A stretch of DNA of 64,000 bases from Pedobacter ureilyticus. GTDB taxonomy: Bacteria; Bacteroidota; Bacteroidia; Sphingobacteriales; Sphingobacteriaceae. A program made the translations under genes and the position numbers. Shown here one piece after another: positions 1 to 7,589 of the stretch; within the stretch, counting starts at the first letter, position 1; every line of letters begins with the position of its first letter. The notes below the pieces were generated by a model. The model was not told the origin of the DNA. It searched no databases and worked only from the letters and a program-made list of their open reading frames with translations. The stretch lies in assembly GCF_005925345.1 (NCBI RefSeq), contig NZ_SSHJ01000004.1, forward strand, positions 62,001 to 126,000, in the 5' to 3' direction.

Positions 1-728
1 CACCCAATATAAATCTTGTTTTTTGCAGCATTTAAAACTGGTACATCTATACGACCAATTTGGTACCCATTTTTAGTTTGATCTGCCGTAAATGGAATTG
101 TAAATTCTGTTTGTCTAGTAATTTGAGGATCGTTCAAATCCAGTACGGCTATTTTTGCTGTACTAGTTACATCTGCAAAAGTAGCGCCAGCACCAGTTAC
201 TTGCTCACCTTTATCATTTGGAACAGTCGTTATTTTAGAAGACGCAAATACCCCCACACCAATTCCTTCGGCTGCCACTACCCAACGAGGTGAAGTGCCC
301 AAAACAGGCTCAGTATTCACCTCTTCACGAGTATCAACAAAGTTTTTTTGTCCTTCAACTTTGTATTTGTTAAAGATACCGCCATCTGTACCTGTATATT
401 GAATATTATATAAGAAATTACCATTTAACGAACCCTGTACACGTGCCGTACGCTGAGATCTTAATCCATAACCAGCCGTAAATACATTTACTTCAAAATT
501 AGGATCAGCAGCTTGTGCAGGTGTAATTGCATAGGCCATTGTACCTCCGTTTCCGGCCTCGCCAGCAGCATCAGGAAAAGCAGCTGTCAAAGTAATAAAC
601 TCTCTTTCCCAAACATCTGGTCCTGAAACTTGATTATCTGGATCGCCTGAGCTTTTCTTACAGCCAACCAAAGCTCCTGCAACTAATGCCGCCCCAAACA
701 ATGCTGTCTTAAAAAATTTAGTATTCAT
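1..728 (-). CDS. DUF4374-like lipoprotein, partial (3' end outside window)
   Basis: An open frame runs on the minus strand from an ATG at 728 to the left edge without a stop, so the C-terminus is missing. The N-terminus (MNTKFFKTALFGAALVAGA) is a lipoprotein signal followed by LVGC, with the Cys at about residue 23 as lipidation site, so the product is probably an outer-membrane or periplasmic lipoprotein. It begins 4 bp after the stop of the TonB receptor gene and is almost certainly co-transcribed with it. DUF4374 lipoproteins commonly follow such receptors in Bacteroidota siderophore loci. The family name is my recognition of the overall pattern and not a profile hit; the role in metal or siderophore uptake is inferred from context. 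Confidence 0.7.
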   Translation of the reverse strand, partial: MNTKFFKTALFGAALVAGALVGCKKSSGDPDNQVSGPDVWEREFITLTAAFPDAAGEAGNGGTMAYAITPAQAADPNFEVNVFTAGYGLRSQRTARVQGSLNGNFLYNIQYTGTDGGIFNKYKVEGQKNFVDTREEVNTEPVLGTSPRWVVAAEGIGVGVFASSKITTVPNDKGEQVTGAGATFADVTSTAKIAVLDLNDPQITRQTEFTIPFTADQTKNGYQIGRIDVPVLNAAKNKIYIG

Positions 729-732
729 CATT

Positions 733-3213
733 CTATTTATTAAAATTATTTATGGTATAGTTTAATTTGATGTAAAATGCCCTCCCAGGTTTCTGCACCC
801 CAAAATTGTCGTATATTTCGGCATTTAAAACGTTCTTAGCGTCAAAGCTCGCCACCAATTTTCCGCTAGGAAAACGATAACTGGCACCTAGATCATGAGC
901 CAACTGAGTTGGTGTAGTAAACCATTCCGATTCGATCCATATTGTACTAAATGGTGCGACATAACCGGCATTGTAGTAAATGTTTAATGAAGATTTTTTC
1001 AGAAAAACGTTATTTAAACGGTACTGAACATTCGCATTAACTGTAAAAAAAGGTTCGTTGGGTATTTGTTTATCATACAAGCTGTGCGGATTCCCTCTTT
1101 CATCTGTTTTCACCTTAAAAAGCGAATTAAACTTTGAAAAATTCAGCATGGCATTCAGCTTGTTATCATAGATGTAATTAAGCTCAGCCTCAAAACCTAT
1201 TGATTGTGTTTTTGATAGATTTACGAATTGCGTTACCTGTATATCTTCAATTTGGTTTTCTCTTCCAGCTACTACCTCGTCTGTTCTAGTCTGCTGAATA
1301 ATTTTATCATAACCATTTCTCCAGAATAGGTTTCCGTATAAATTAAGACGATGTTTTTTAGAGGGCTGAAAACCATAGCGAGCACCTAAGTTATAATTAA
1401 TAGCAAGTTCTGGTAAAATATCTGGGTTCGGCAACAAGTTATTCTCTGGTTCTCCATATACTTGGCGGTCTGTTGGCATAACAAAAGATTTCTCAGCAGA
1501 GAAAATTAAAAATCCATTATCGATAGCCTCATAAGAAAGTGTACCACCAAACCCTTTGTTATCTCTGCTAGAGTTCACATTTTCATAAATTAGTTGTCCA
1601 GCATTTTCAGCAATGGGCGACTTCTGTTCTGTATTATAAATTGCATACTTACCGAAAATGTTAGTCAGCAATTTCCCATTTAATAAGGAAGCTTCGTAAT
1701 TCATTGCCCAAATATTAGTACTAATTCGATTTTGTGTAATCCATCTACTTCTTGCCGGATTTAATAAATCCTGATCATCTCTATTAGATCTTTCAAATTT
1801 GTGGTTTAAAGAAACCCTATGACCTGCAAACAGCTCGTAGGCTAAATTTGAACGAATATTAGAAATTGTTCTATCGATATTACTCATTACCGCGTCACCT
1901 TGTTGTCCTTTTCCCGGTTCGTAAGGATAAGGTTTTACCTCTCCGGCTGCATTTGGCGGCGCTAGCAACAATTCTAAATCATAATTATCACTCCCATCTT
2001 TACTCCAATTGTATTTTCTGCTTACGGTATCTTGCAAATAGGTGCTACGCATGCTGTGTACCGCATTTACGTTTAACGACAAGCCTTTTAACCATAAGTT
2101 TTTCTTGTTATAATTTAGGCTAACTACGTGGGCTTGATACTCGTTAAACCTTCCGAAATAAGGCTTGGTCATGGTAAGACCATGTGGAATTTCTTTGTAA
2201 GAATCAGATACGTTATAGCCTACAAAAAACTGATCTGCCCATTTTACATCTGTAAAGCCAAATTCAAAACGTCCGCCAACACTTCTAAATTCGTCGTTAG
2301 GTCTGCGGGTACGGTTATATCGAACTACCCTAGAAGTTGGTAAAGTATACTTTGAAAATTTGCCCCACATCTCATAGTTGTTGTCAGAATGACTGTAAAA
2401 ACCAGAAGCACGAACGGTTAAGCCATTTCTAGGATTGCGATACAAACCACCAAGATCTGCTCTGTAGGTGTTGAAAGAGCCATAAGAAGCCGAGGCAGTA
2501 ATGTTATTTGCAGAGGCATCTTTTTTAAGAATTACGTTAATAGCACCCCCAATATAATTTCCACTTAGATGAGAAGGAAGTACACCTTTATATACTTCTA
2601 TTCGCTCAATCATGGCAGGCGGAATATTATTCAAATTGAAGGAGGATCCATAAGTGGAGATTTCAATACCATCCAAAAAGATGCCGATAGTACTTCCAGA
2701 CATTCCATTCAAGTTATATTCGATAGGAGAACCTTCCCCCCCATTTTGTCTTACCCTAACACCCACAGAACGATCTAACAACTCGTTAGTTGTCAAATTT
2801 CTCAGCGAAGCTTCTTTAGTTTCGATAACCGAAACTGCAAAACCACTGGTCTCCATTTTCTTCTTTTCTGTCTTACCCGTAACAGCAACTTCGTTCAGCA
2901 CGCTATTATCTTTCGCTTTCGCTGATATATTAAATATGTTTTGTGTTTTGTTTACTTCGATCTTTTGCTTTTTGGTAACGATCTCCATCGAACCAATTTC
3001 TAAAGTGTAGCTTCCGAAAGGAATATTTTTAAACGAATAGCTTCCTTTTTCGTCAGTTAAAGTCTGTTTATTTAAGGTTTTGATATTTACTACCGCACCA
3101 GCTACTGGCTCCTTATTTTCCATCGTCACTTTACCAGAAATATTTCCAGATTGCGCATGCACAATAGAAATAAAAGCGACCGCAAATAGTAGTGAAAGTA
3201 AAAACTGCTTCAT
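733..3213 (-). CDS. TonB-dependent outer-membrane receptor (siderophore/metal type)
   Basis: An 826-aa outer-membrane active transporter. A Sec signal peptide (about residues 1-20, ending HAQ) is followed by a carboxypeptidase-regulatory-like beta-sandwich (about 22-100), a plug domain (about 120-230, with IFLDGIEI, IERIEVYKG and YIGGAINVILKK typical of receptor plugs) and a 22-strand-type barrel ending in an aromatic-rich strand. It is not a SusC-type protein: it has no SusD partner and is shorter. A lipoprotein gene follows 4 bp downstream and a divergent AraC regulator lies upstream, an arrangement typical of siderophore receptors. A perfect inverted repeat (3236-3260) lies in its leader and probably represses transcription. 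The substrate is not identifiable from sequence. Confidence 0.93.
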   Translation of the reverse strand: MKQFLLSLLFAVAFISIVHAQSGNISGKVTMENKEPVAGAVVNIKTLNKQTLTDEKGSYSFKNIPFGSYTLEIGSMEIVTKKQKIEVNKTQNIFNISAKAKDNSVLNEVAVTGKTEKKKMETSGFAVSVIETKEASLRNLTTNELLDRSVGVRVRQNGGEGSPIEYNLNGMSGSTIGIFLDGIEISTYGSSFNLNNIPPAMIERIEVYKGVLPSHLSGNYIGGAINVILKKDASANNITASASYGSFNTYRADLGGLYRNPRNGLTVRASGFYSHSDNNYEMWGKFSKYTLPTSRVVRYNRTRRPNDEFRSVGGRFEFGFTDVKWADQFFVGYNVSDSYKEIPHGLTMTKPYFGRFNEYQAHVVSLNYNKKNLWLKGLSLNVNAVHSMRSTYLQDTVSRKYNWSKDGSDNYDLELLLAPPNAAGEVKPYPYEPGKGQQGDAVMSNIDRTISNIRSNLAYELFAGHRVSLNHKFERSNRDDQDLLNPARSRWITQNRISTNIWAMNYEASLLNGKLLTNIFGKYAIYNTEQKSPIAENAGQLIYENVNSSRDNKGFGGTLSYEAIDNGFLIFSAEKSFVMPTDRQVYGEPENNLLPNPDILPELAINYNLGARYGFQPSKKHRLNLYGNLFWRNGYDKIIQQTRTDEVVAGRENQIEDIQVTQFVNLSKTQSIGFEAELNYIYDNKLNAMLNFSKFNSLFKVKTDERGNPHSLYDKQIPNEPFFTVNANVQYRLNNVFLKKSSLNIYYNAGYVAPFSTIWIESEWFTTPTQLAHDLGASYRFPSGKLVASFDAKNVLNAEIYDNFGVQKPGRAFYIKLNYTINNFNK

Positions 3214-3235
3214 TATCCTTAAAATATTTTACATT

Positions 3236-3260
3236 TTTATTTAGAAGAAGTCTAAATAAA
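3236..3260. promoter_or_regulatory. 25-bp perfect inverted repeat, candidate metal-regulator operator
   Basis: Arms TTTATTTAGA and TCTAAATAAA are perfectly complementary around the 5-nt spacer AGAAG. The repeat lies between the predicted receptor promoter and the receptor start codon, where binding would block transcription. Its 17-bp core TTTAGA-N5-TCTAAA is repeated at 42348-42364 before the ECF sigma gene. The symmetry suits a dimeric repressor (Fur or DtxR type) better than an AraC protein, which usually binds direct repeats. Confidence 0.6.
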
Positions 3261-3272
3261 CGTAACTTGCCG

Positions 3273-3302
3273 CAAATATAGCTGCAACACATTTTTTAGC
3301 AA
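3273..3302 (-). promoter_or_regulatory. Predicted promoter of the TonB receptor operon
   Basis: On the minus strand a -7 element TATATTTG (3280-3273) follows a -33-like TTGC (3302-3299) at 18 nt spacing, close to the Bacteroidota consensus TTTG-N19-TAnnTTTG. The upstream element overlaps the first codon of the divergent AraC gene, so the two promoters are intertwined. Confidence 0.45.
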
Positions 3303-4303
3303 TGACCGCATCCGAAAATTTAGTAACGCAAAAAGAAAAAGCAACCGAGCTTAATTTAATTTCGACAAGCGCTTCAAAAACTACTGATAATCAAACGTCT
3401 TACAAAAAAATCAAGTTCAACAAGTTTTTATTTGAAAAGATAGCGAGCAAAGAAATTGATGGAAGCTCCATCACCATTTCATCAGACGAAAACATCTTAT
3501 TAATTCAATTTTGTTTAACAGGAAATAGCAGCTTCCACAGATCATCGCAAAAGAAACCTATTATTTTTAAACAGGCAGAGTATAATATTCTTTTGCTACC
3601 CAAAGAAGAAATTGCCAGCCTAGTCAACACCGAAGATTGCGACTTGATACAAATCTATTTAGAAGAAAAATTCTTTCTTCAATACCTATCTAAAGATTAC
3701 GGCGTACCCTTGTATAACCTAATAGGTATTGGAAAATTATTTCATAACCATCTTTACCTGAACCCTAAAATAAAAAACGTTTTAGCCGAAATAGCGAATT
3801 GTGATTTTGGGGGAAACCTAAAAAACCTTTATACCAAGGCAAAGATCATCGAATTGCTAAGTCTGCAACTGGCACAGTATGAAGAAGAAAAAGTTATCCC
3901 CTCTTCATTAAAACCGCTAGAGGTAGAAAAAATGATTTTGGTAAAAGAAATAATAGAAGGGAGTATCGGTACTACACATAGCATTTCATCACTTGCAAGA
4001 GCAGCTGGCACAAACGAACAGTACCTCAAAAAGCATTTCAAACTCTTATTTGGCACTACGGTTTTTGGCCATATTGTTTCTTGCAAAATGGAAAAAGCTA
4101 AAGAAATGCTATTAACAGGCAAATACAGAATTACCGAAATTGCCGAAGCAGTAGGCTATAAACATGCCACTCATTTTACTACCGCTTTCAAAAAATTTTT
4201 CGGCTATTTACCGCAATCGCTTAAAGCAACTAAAATTTTCTTCGGCACCTATTTTTCTATGGGTTTTGAGCTAGAAGCCATAGAATTCTTGATGATGATC
4301 TAA
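3302..4303 (+). CDS. AraC-family transcriptional regulator
   Basis: A 333-aa regulator. The N-terminal two thirds are a divergent sensor region with no recognisable ligand motif. The C-terminal about 95 residues hold two helix-turn-helix units: ISSLARAAGTNEQYLKKHFK and ITEIAEAVGYKHATHFTTAF, followed by KFFGYLPQSL, which is the AraC signature. It is divergent from the TonB receptor operon with 88 bp between start codons. AraC regulators of this form control siderophore receptors in many bacteria, often with the siderophore as inducer, so it is probably the activator of the minus-strand operon. There is no other in-frame Met before the DNA-binding region, so this start is the only plausible one. 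Confidence 0.9.
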   Translation: MTASENLVTQKEKATELNLISTSASKTTDNQTSYKKIKFNKFLFEKIASKEIDGSSITISSDENILLIQFCLTGNSSFHRSSQKKPIIFKQAEYNILLLPKEEIASLVNTEDCDLIQIYLEEKFFLQYLSKDYGVPLYNLIGIGKLFHNHLYLNPKIKNVLAEIANCDFGGNLKNLYTKAKIIELLSLQLAQYEEEKVIPSSLKPLEVEKMILVKEIIEGSIGTTHSISSLARAAGTNEQYLKKHFKLLFGTTVFGHIVSCKMEKAKEMLLTGKYRITEIAEAVGYKHATHFTTAFKKFFGYLPQSLKATKIFFGTYFSMGFELEAIEFLMMI

Positions 4304-4421
4304 AGCAATGGTAAATTGTTAATGATTAATTGTTATTCCCTTTGGTTATTGAAATTTGGTAATTGGTCATTGTCCTTTTCAATCATTTTCTCATTCATTC
4401 ATTCAATCCTTATATTTGCTC

Positions 4422-4748
4422 ATGACCATTACAGAAGCACAAGAAACTATAGACCGCTGGATCAACACCACCGGCATTCGCTATTTTAACGAACTAACCA
4501 ATACCGCCATTTTAATGGAAGAAGTGGGCGAAGTTGCCCGCATTATGGCTCGCAAATATGGAGAGCAATCGTTTAAGAAAAGTGACGAAGATATAAATCT
4601 AGCCGACGAAATGGCCGATGTTCTTTTTGTACTGATGTGCCTGGCTAACCAAACAGGTATTAAACTAGACGAAGCATTGGTAAAAAACTTGGAGAAAAAA
4701 TCTATCCGCGATGCGGACAGGCACAGGAATAATGAAAAGTTGAAATAG
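4422..4748 (+). CDS. MazG-like nucleotide pyrophosphohydrolase
   Basis: A 108-aa all-alpha NTP pyrophosphohydrolase of the MazG/iMazG type, expected to hydrolyse (d)NTPs to monophosphates and pyrophosphate. The metal-binding signature is present: MEEVGEVARIM (ExxE) and LADEMADVLFVLM (ExxD) about 30 residues later. I start it at the ATG at 4422 because the upstream in-frame extension reads AT-rich intergenic words and the mature fold begins at MTITEAQETIDRW. The last 15 codons and the following 24 bp lie in a 69-bp sequence repeated downstream of the toxin-antitoxin pair (see 4704-4772 and 5558-5626). Confidence 0.88.
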   Translation: MTITEAQETIDRWINTTGIRYFNELTNTAILMEEVGEVARIMARKYGEQSFKKSDEDINLADEMADVLFVLMCLANQTGIKLDEALVKNLEKKSIRDADRHRNNEKLK

Positions 4749-4772
4749 GCAGAAAGTCGGGAAGTCTGAAAG
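4704..4772 (+). repeat. 69-bp direct repeat, copy 1 (mazG tail)
   Basis: This copy covers the codons for IRDADRHRNNEKLK, the stop and 24 bp downstream. It aligns without gaps to 5558-5626; I count about 61 of 69 matches, and the first 32 bp are identical. Together the copies bracket the HigBA-type module. Confidence 0.9.
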
Positions 4773-4884
4773 GGCACGCTTGCGTAATTCGAATCCTACG
4801 TTCGAGCACAACAAGGAAGTTCTGTAAAACAGAATATAATTACATATTTAAGAATAAATTTCTATATTTGTCTAACCAGTAAAT

Positions 4885-5181
4885 ATGAGAATAGTAACCT
4901 TTGCAAAAATCAGTGAATTTACAAGGGAGCACAATGATGCCGATATTGCGTTGAGAGACTGGTGTAAAAAAACAGAAAAAAGTAATTGGACTTGCTTCGC
5001 AGATATAAAAAATACATTTGGAAGTGTGGACAATGTTGGAAATAACAGGTTTGTTTTTAACATCAGGGGTAACGAATATAGGTTAATTGCAATCATCATC
5101 TTTGCTTCTAAAAAAGTCTACATCCGATTTATAGGAACGCACAAACAATACGACAAGATAAAAGACTGTTCAAAAATTTAA
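4885..5181 (+). CDS. HigB-type (RelE superfamily) mRNA interferase toxin
   Basis: A 98-aa basic toxin of a type II toxin-antitoxin pair. Recognisable features are the WTCFADIKNTFGSVD segment, the NNRFVFNIRGNEYRLIA core strand and the VYIRFIGTHKQYDKI C-terminal strand, the pattern of the HigB_toxin family that cleaves ribosome-bound mRNA. The antitoxin gene starts 3 bp after its stop, the toxin-first order of higBA. A promoter-like TATATTTG lies just upstream (about 4862-4869). The module is bracketed by a duplicated mazG tail, which suggests it arrived as a unit. Assigned from motifs and gene order. Confidence 0.87.
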   Translation: MRIVTFAKISEFTREHNDADIALRDWCKKTEKSNWTCFADIKNTFGSVDNVGNNRFVFNIRGNEYRLIAIIIFASKKVYIRFIGTHKQYDKIKDCSKI

Positions 5182-5184
5182 CAG

Positions 5185-5553
5185 ATGAAAAAGGGAATTC
5201 AAACAGAAAAACAATATACCGCAACTTGCGAAAGAATTGAGGAATTATTGATGGTGGTTGGCAATGAAACTTCTGAAGATGATAAAAATTTTATTGAATT
5301 AGACTTACTATCTGACTTAGTTTACGACTACGAACAAATACATTTCGAAGTGAAAAAGCCTACGTTACCCGAGGTCATCAACTTAAGAATGTTCGAAATG
5401 GGACTTACACAAGAGAAATTATCTAAACTTTTAAATACTAGTCCTTCAAGAATTAGCGAATACTTATCTGGTAAAAGCGAACCAACCTTAAAAAAAGCAA
5501 GAGAAATTAGCAAGAAACTAAATATAGATGCCGATATCGTGCTAGGCGTTTAG
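5185..5553 (+). CDS. HigA-type antitoxin with Xre helix-turn-helix
   Basis: A 122-aa partner of the preceding toxin. Residues about 1-60 are an acidic alpha-helical region expected to bind the toxin. Residues about 65-118 are an Xre HTH (MGLTQEKLSKLLNTSPSRIS then EYLSGKSEPTLKKAREISKK) that should autorepress the operon as a complex with the toxin. Order, spacing and size match the HigBA family in which the antitoxin DNA-binding domain is C-terminal. Confidence 0.9.
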   Translation: MKKGIQTEKQYTATCERIEELLMVVGNETSEDDKNFIELDLLSDLVYDYEQIHFEVKKPTLPEVINLRMFEMGLTQEKLSKLLNTSPSRISEYLSGKSEPTLKKAREISKKLNIDADIVLGV

Positions 5554-5557
5554 AAAA

Positions 5558-5626
5558 ATCCGCGATGCGGACAGGCACAGGAATAATGAGAAGCTAAGGT
5601 AGACCGGAAGTCGGGAAGTCTGAAAG
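5558..5626 (+). repeat. 69-bp direct repeat, copy 2 (mazG tail remnant)
   Basis: Second copy of 4704-4772, starting just after the antitoxin stop. It still reads IRDADRHRNNEKLR and a stop in the corresponding frame, so it is a fragment of a mazG gene without its body. Differences are mostly transitions and lie in the second half. Confidence 0.9.
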
Positions 5627-5646
5627 ACAAGCTTACACTTATAACT

Positions 5647-6045
5647 TTACGCCTCAAGCTTCGCCTTAATCTTAGCCGCAACCTCCGCCAATTCTTCTTG
5701 GTTCAGTTTCAACTTTGGGTTGGCAAAGTTCATATCGTTCATCGAATTAATGGGGATCAAATGCACATGTGCATGCGGCACTTCCAAACCAATTACAGCC
5801 ACACCAACCCTATCGCAAGGATAAGCTTTCTTTATACCTGCGGCTACATGCTTAGCAAACAACATCAAGCCTTGGTACAAATCATCCTCTAGGTCAAAAA
5901 TATAATCAACCTCTTTTTTAGGAATTACCAAAACGTGTCCCAACACCAGCGGACTGATATCCAAAAACGCTAAAAAATCGTCGGTTTCGGCTACTTTATG
6001 TGCCGGGATATCGCCTGCTATTATTTTAGAGAAAATGCTTGACAT
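5647..6045 (-). CDS. HIT-family nucleotide-binding protein (Hint-like)
   Basis: A 132-aa histidine-triad hydrolase or transferase acting on nucleoside phosphoramidates and related adducts. The triad is visible as HAHVHLIPI near residue 95, and the N-terminal SIFSKIIAGDIPAHKV with FLDISPLVLGHVLVIPKK is typical of the branch. It lies 81 bp downstream of greA on the same strand, separated by a word-repeat hairpin. The exact substrate cannot be read from sequence. Confidence 0.95.
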   Translation of the reverse strand: MSSIFSKIIAGDIPAHKVAETDDFLAFLDISPLVLGHVLVIPKKEVDYIFDLEDDLYQGLMLFAKHVAAGIKKAYPCDRVGVAVIGLEVPHAHVHLIPINSMNDMNFANPKLKLNQEELAEVAAKIKAKLEA

Positions 6046-6063
6046 AAAATGGTTTTAAGTTTT

Positions 6064-6110
6064 AAGTAATACGTTATACGTAGACCATGCAAACGTAAAA
6101 CGTATTACTT
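6064..6110. repeat. Word-repeat hairpin between greA and the HIT gene
   Basis: Arms at 6064-6081 and 6093-6110 are complementary at 17 of 18 positions, and each arm contains the word ACGT/TAATACGT more than once (further copies follow to 6125). It could fold in the greA-HIT mRNA. There is no U-tract next to the stem, so it is not a clear terminator. Confidence 0.7.
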
Positions 6111-6126
6111 ATTACGTACAACGTAA

Positions 6127-6600
6127 TTATCTAGAGATTTCCAGAATTTCGAATTCAATTTTGCCTGCCGGCACCTGTATTTCGGTTTTATCACCTACAG
6201 ATTTACCCAACAAACCTTGGGCTATAGGAGATTTTACCGAAATTTTGCCCGATTTTAAATCAGCCTCGCTTTCTGCTACCAATTGGTAAGTCATAGTAGC
6301 ACCGTTCTTTACGTTTTTAATCTTTACGATAGATAACGCCAATACTTTAGACAAATCTAATTTCGACTCGTCCAACAGCCTGGAGTTGGCCAAAACCGTC
6401 TCTAATTTCGCAATTTTTGCTTCGTGCAAACCCTGCGCTTCCTTTGCCGCATCGTACTCTGCATTTTCCGATAAATCGCCTTTATCACGAGCTTCAGCAA
6501 TTGCTTTTGCAATCGAAGCCCTTCCCTCAGTCTTTAACTGATGTAATTCTTCTTTTAATTTATCTAACCCTTCTTTGGTGTAATAGGTAATATCTGCCAT
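6127..6600 (-). CDS. greA: Transcription elongation factor GreA
   Basis: A 157-aa factor that enters the RNA polymerase secondary channel and stimulates cleavage of backtracked transcripts. The N-terminal coiled coil (about 1-75) carries the loop motif AEARDKGDLSENAEYDAAKE with the acidic tip residues, followed by a FKBP-like C-terminal domain (about 80-157, ending PAGKIEFEILEI). I start at the ATG at 6600 (MADITYYTKEGLDKLKEEL), the standard GreA N-terminus; an upstream in-frame start at 6636 would add non-family residues. A predicted promoter plus terminator sits in the leader (6629-6717), suggesting attenuation. Confidence 0.97.
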   Translation of the reverse strand: MADITYYTKEGLDKLKEELHQLKTEGRASIAKAIAEARDKGDLSENAEYDAAKEAQGLHEAKIAKLETVLANSRLLDESKLDLSKVLALSIVKIKNVKNGATMTYQLVAESEADLKSGKISVKSPIAQGLLGKSVGDKTEIQVPAGKIEFEILEISR

Positions 6601-6628
6601 AGCGCTATTTCTTTTCTTTAATCCTATA

Positions 6629-6673
6629 AAAAACAAACAAGACTACATGGGGTGTTAAACCTACATAGTCTTG
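6629..6673 (-). terminator. Leader terminator upstream of greA
   Basis: On the minus strand, stem CAAGACTA/TAGTCTTG (6673-6666 with 6645-6638) with further pairs inside is followed directly by TTTGTTTTTT. It ends about 30 nt before the greA start codon. No minus-strand gene precedes it until rsgA, so it most likely ends a short leader transcript. Confidence 0.6.
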
Positions 6674-6685
6674 CGCTGTTAAAAA

Positions 6686-6717
6686 CGAAGATATAAGCCT
6701 TAAACCAAAAAACCAAA
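6686..6717 (-). promoter_or_regulatory. Predicted greA leader promoter
   Basis: Minus-strand TTTG (6717-6714) and TATCTTCG (6693-6686) at 20 nt spacing resemble the Bacteroidota consensus. Transcription would start near 6680 and meet the terminator hairpin at once, giving an RNA of about 50 nt or, on read-through, greA mRNA. Confidence 0.4.
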
Positions 6718-6814
6718 TAAATACGTTAAAAATTAGTTCCAGTTGGCCCAGTTGTAACCAAAATCCTGTACTCATTTTTTTGAAAAGCAAAGCCTGTAAT
6801 TCTTCGTTCACGGT

Positions 6815-6875
6815 AGTCCTGCTTTACGCTTTACTTCGCTCGTTACACTTCGCTACGTGTTCGCTACAATCAGGT
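6815..6875. repeat. Dispersed intergenic repeat (TCCTGCTTT...CAATCAGG type)
   Basis: A low-complexity stretch rich in CGCT/ACTTCGCT words bounded by AGTCCTG and CAGGT. It resembles 63638-63702, which is bounded by AGTCCCG and CGGGT with the same inner GCTTT and CGTTC words. Elements starting with CCCGCTTTCCGCT and ending CAATCGGG are common between genes in Bacteroidota. It is non-coding. Confidence 0.5.
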
Positions 6876-6986
6876 TTGTTTTACTTAAACCCTTGCCAAA
6901 AACAACTTGTAGCCTGCAACACCTTGCCCGGTTAAAAGTTACAAGTAAAACACAATTGCAAAAAAGAACTTTGCTAACTTTATCCC

Positions 6987-7511
6987 ATGCAAAACGCTAT
7001 ACAGGTACTCAACAGCCTTCCCTCCGATATCGATACCATTTTCGAGTTTTATGACCTAGCTATCGAACATCAAAAGAAAGTTTCGCCTAAGCAATGGCAA
7101 GGATTTAGCAGGGAATTGGTAAAGCATGAAATTGCTGAAGGCCGTCAGTATAAAATATTGGTAAATGGAACTGTTGCTACAATTTTCGCAGTAACCTACA
7201 GCGATCCGCAAATTTGGCCAGGCAAAAATGATGAAGCGGCAGTTTACATTCATCGCATTGTTACGCATCCAAACTTTAGAGGCTACGGTTTTGTGAAAGT
7301 AATTATCGATTGGGCGAAAGCACACCGCAAGACCACGCCTTTAGATTATATCCGTATGGATACTTGGGCCGATAACGAACGCTTGTTGCAATACTACACA
7401 GGCTGTGGCTTTAATCACGTCGGGAATATCAAAATTGCACCTAATAGCGGTTTGCCTAAACACTACGAAGGTATTACGCTGAACTTATTTGAGATAAAAC
7501 TGGAGGGTTAA
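6987..7511 (+). CDS. GNAT-family N-acetyltransferase
   Basis: A 174-aa acetyl-CoA-dependent acyltransferase. The GNAT core has HRIVTHPNFRGYGFVKVIID as motif A (the RGYG segment stands for the Q/RxxGxG pyrophosphate loop), followed by DYIRMDTWADNERLLQYYTG, which is motif B with the typical Asn and Tyr. It is monocistronic, divergent from greA and convergent with rsgA. A promoter-like TAACTTTA ends only 4 nt before the ATG, so the transcript may be leaderless. The substrate is unknown. Confidence 0.88.
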   Translation: MQNAIQVLNSLPSDIDTIFEFYDLAIEHQKKVSPKQWQGFSRELVKHEIAEGRQYKILVNGTVATIFAVTYSDPQIWPGKNDEAAVYIHRIVTHPNFRGYGFVKVIIDWAKAHRKTTPLDYIRMDTWADNERLLQYYTGCGFNHVGNIKIAPNSGLPKHYEGITLNLFEIKLEG

Positions 7512-7589
7512 TTGTTTGAACTGGTTAATCGGTTAACTGAAAACTGATAACTGACCCCTAGCTCCTAATACCTAATCCCTGATCCCTGC

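Noticed and set aside
3236..3260. Terminator of the AraC or receptor gene
   Set aside because: No U-tract follows on either strand, and it lies between promoter and start codon.
6605..6811. 68-codon minus frame upstream of greA
   Set aside because: It spans the leader promoter, terminator hairpin and U-tract, overlaps the start of the long greA frame and has no domain-like sequence; the structure explains it better.
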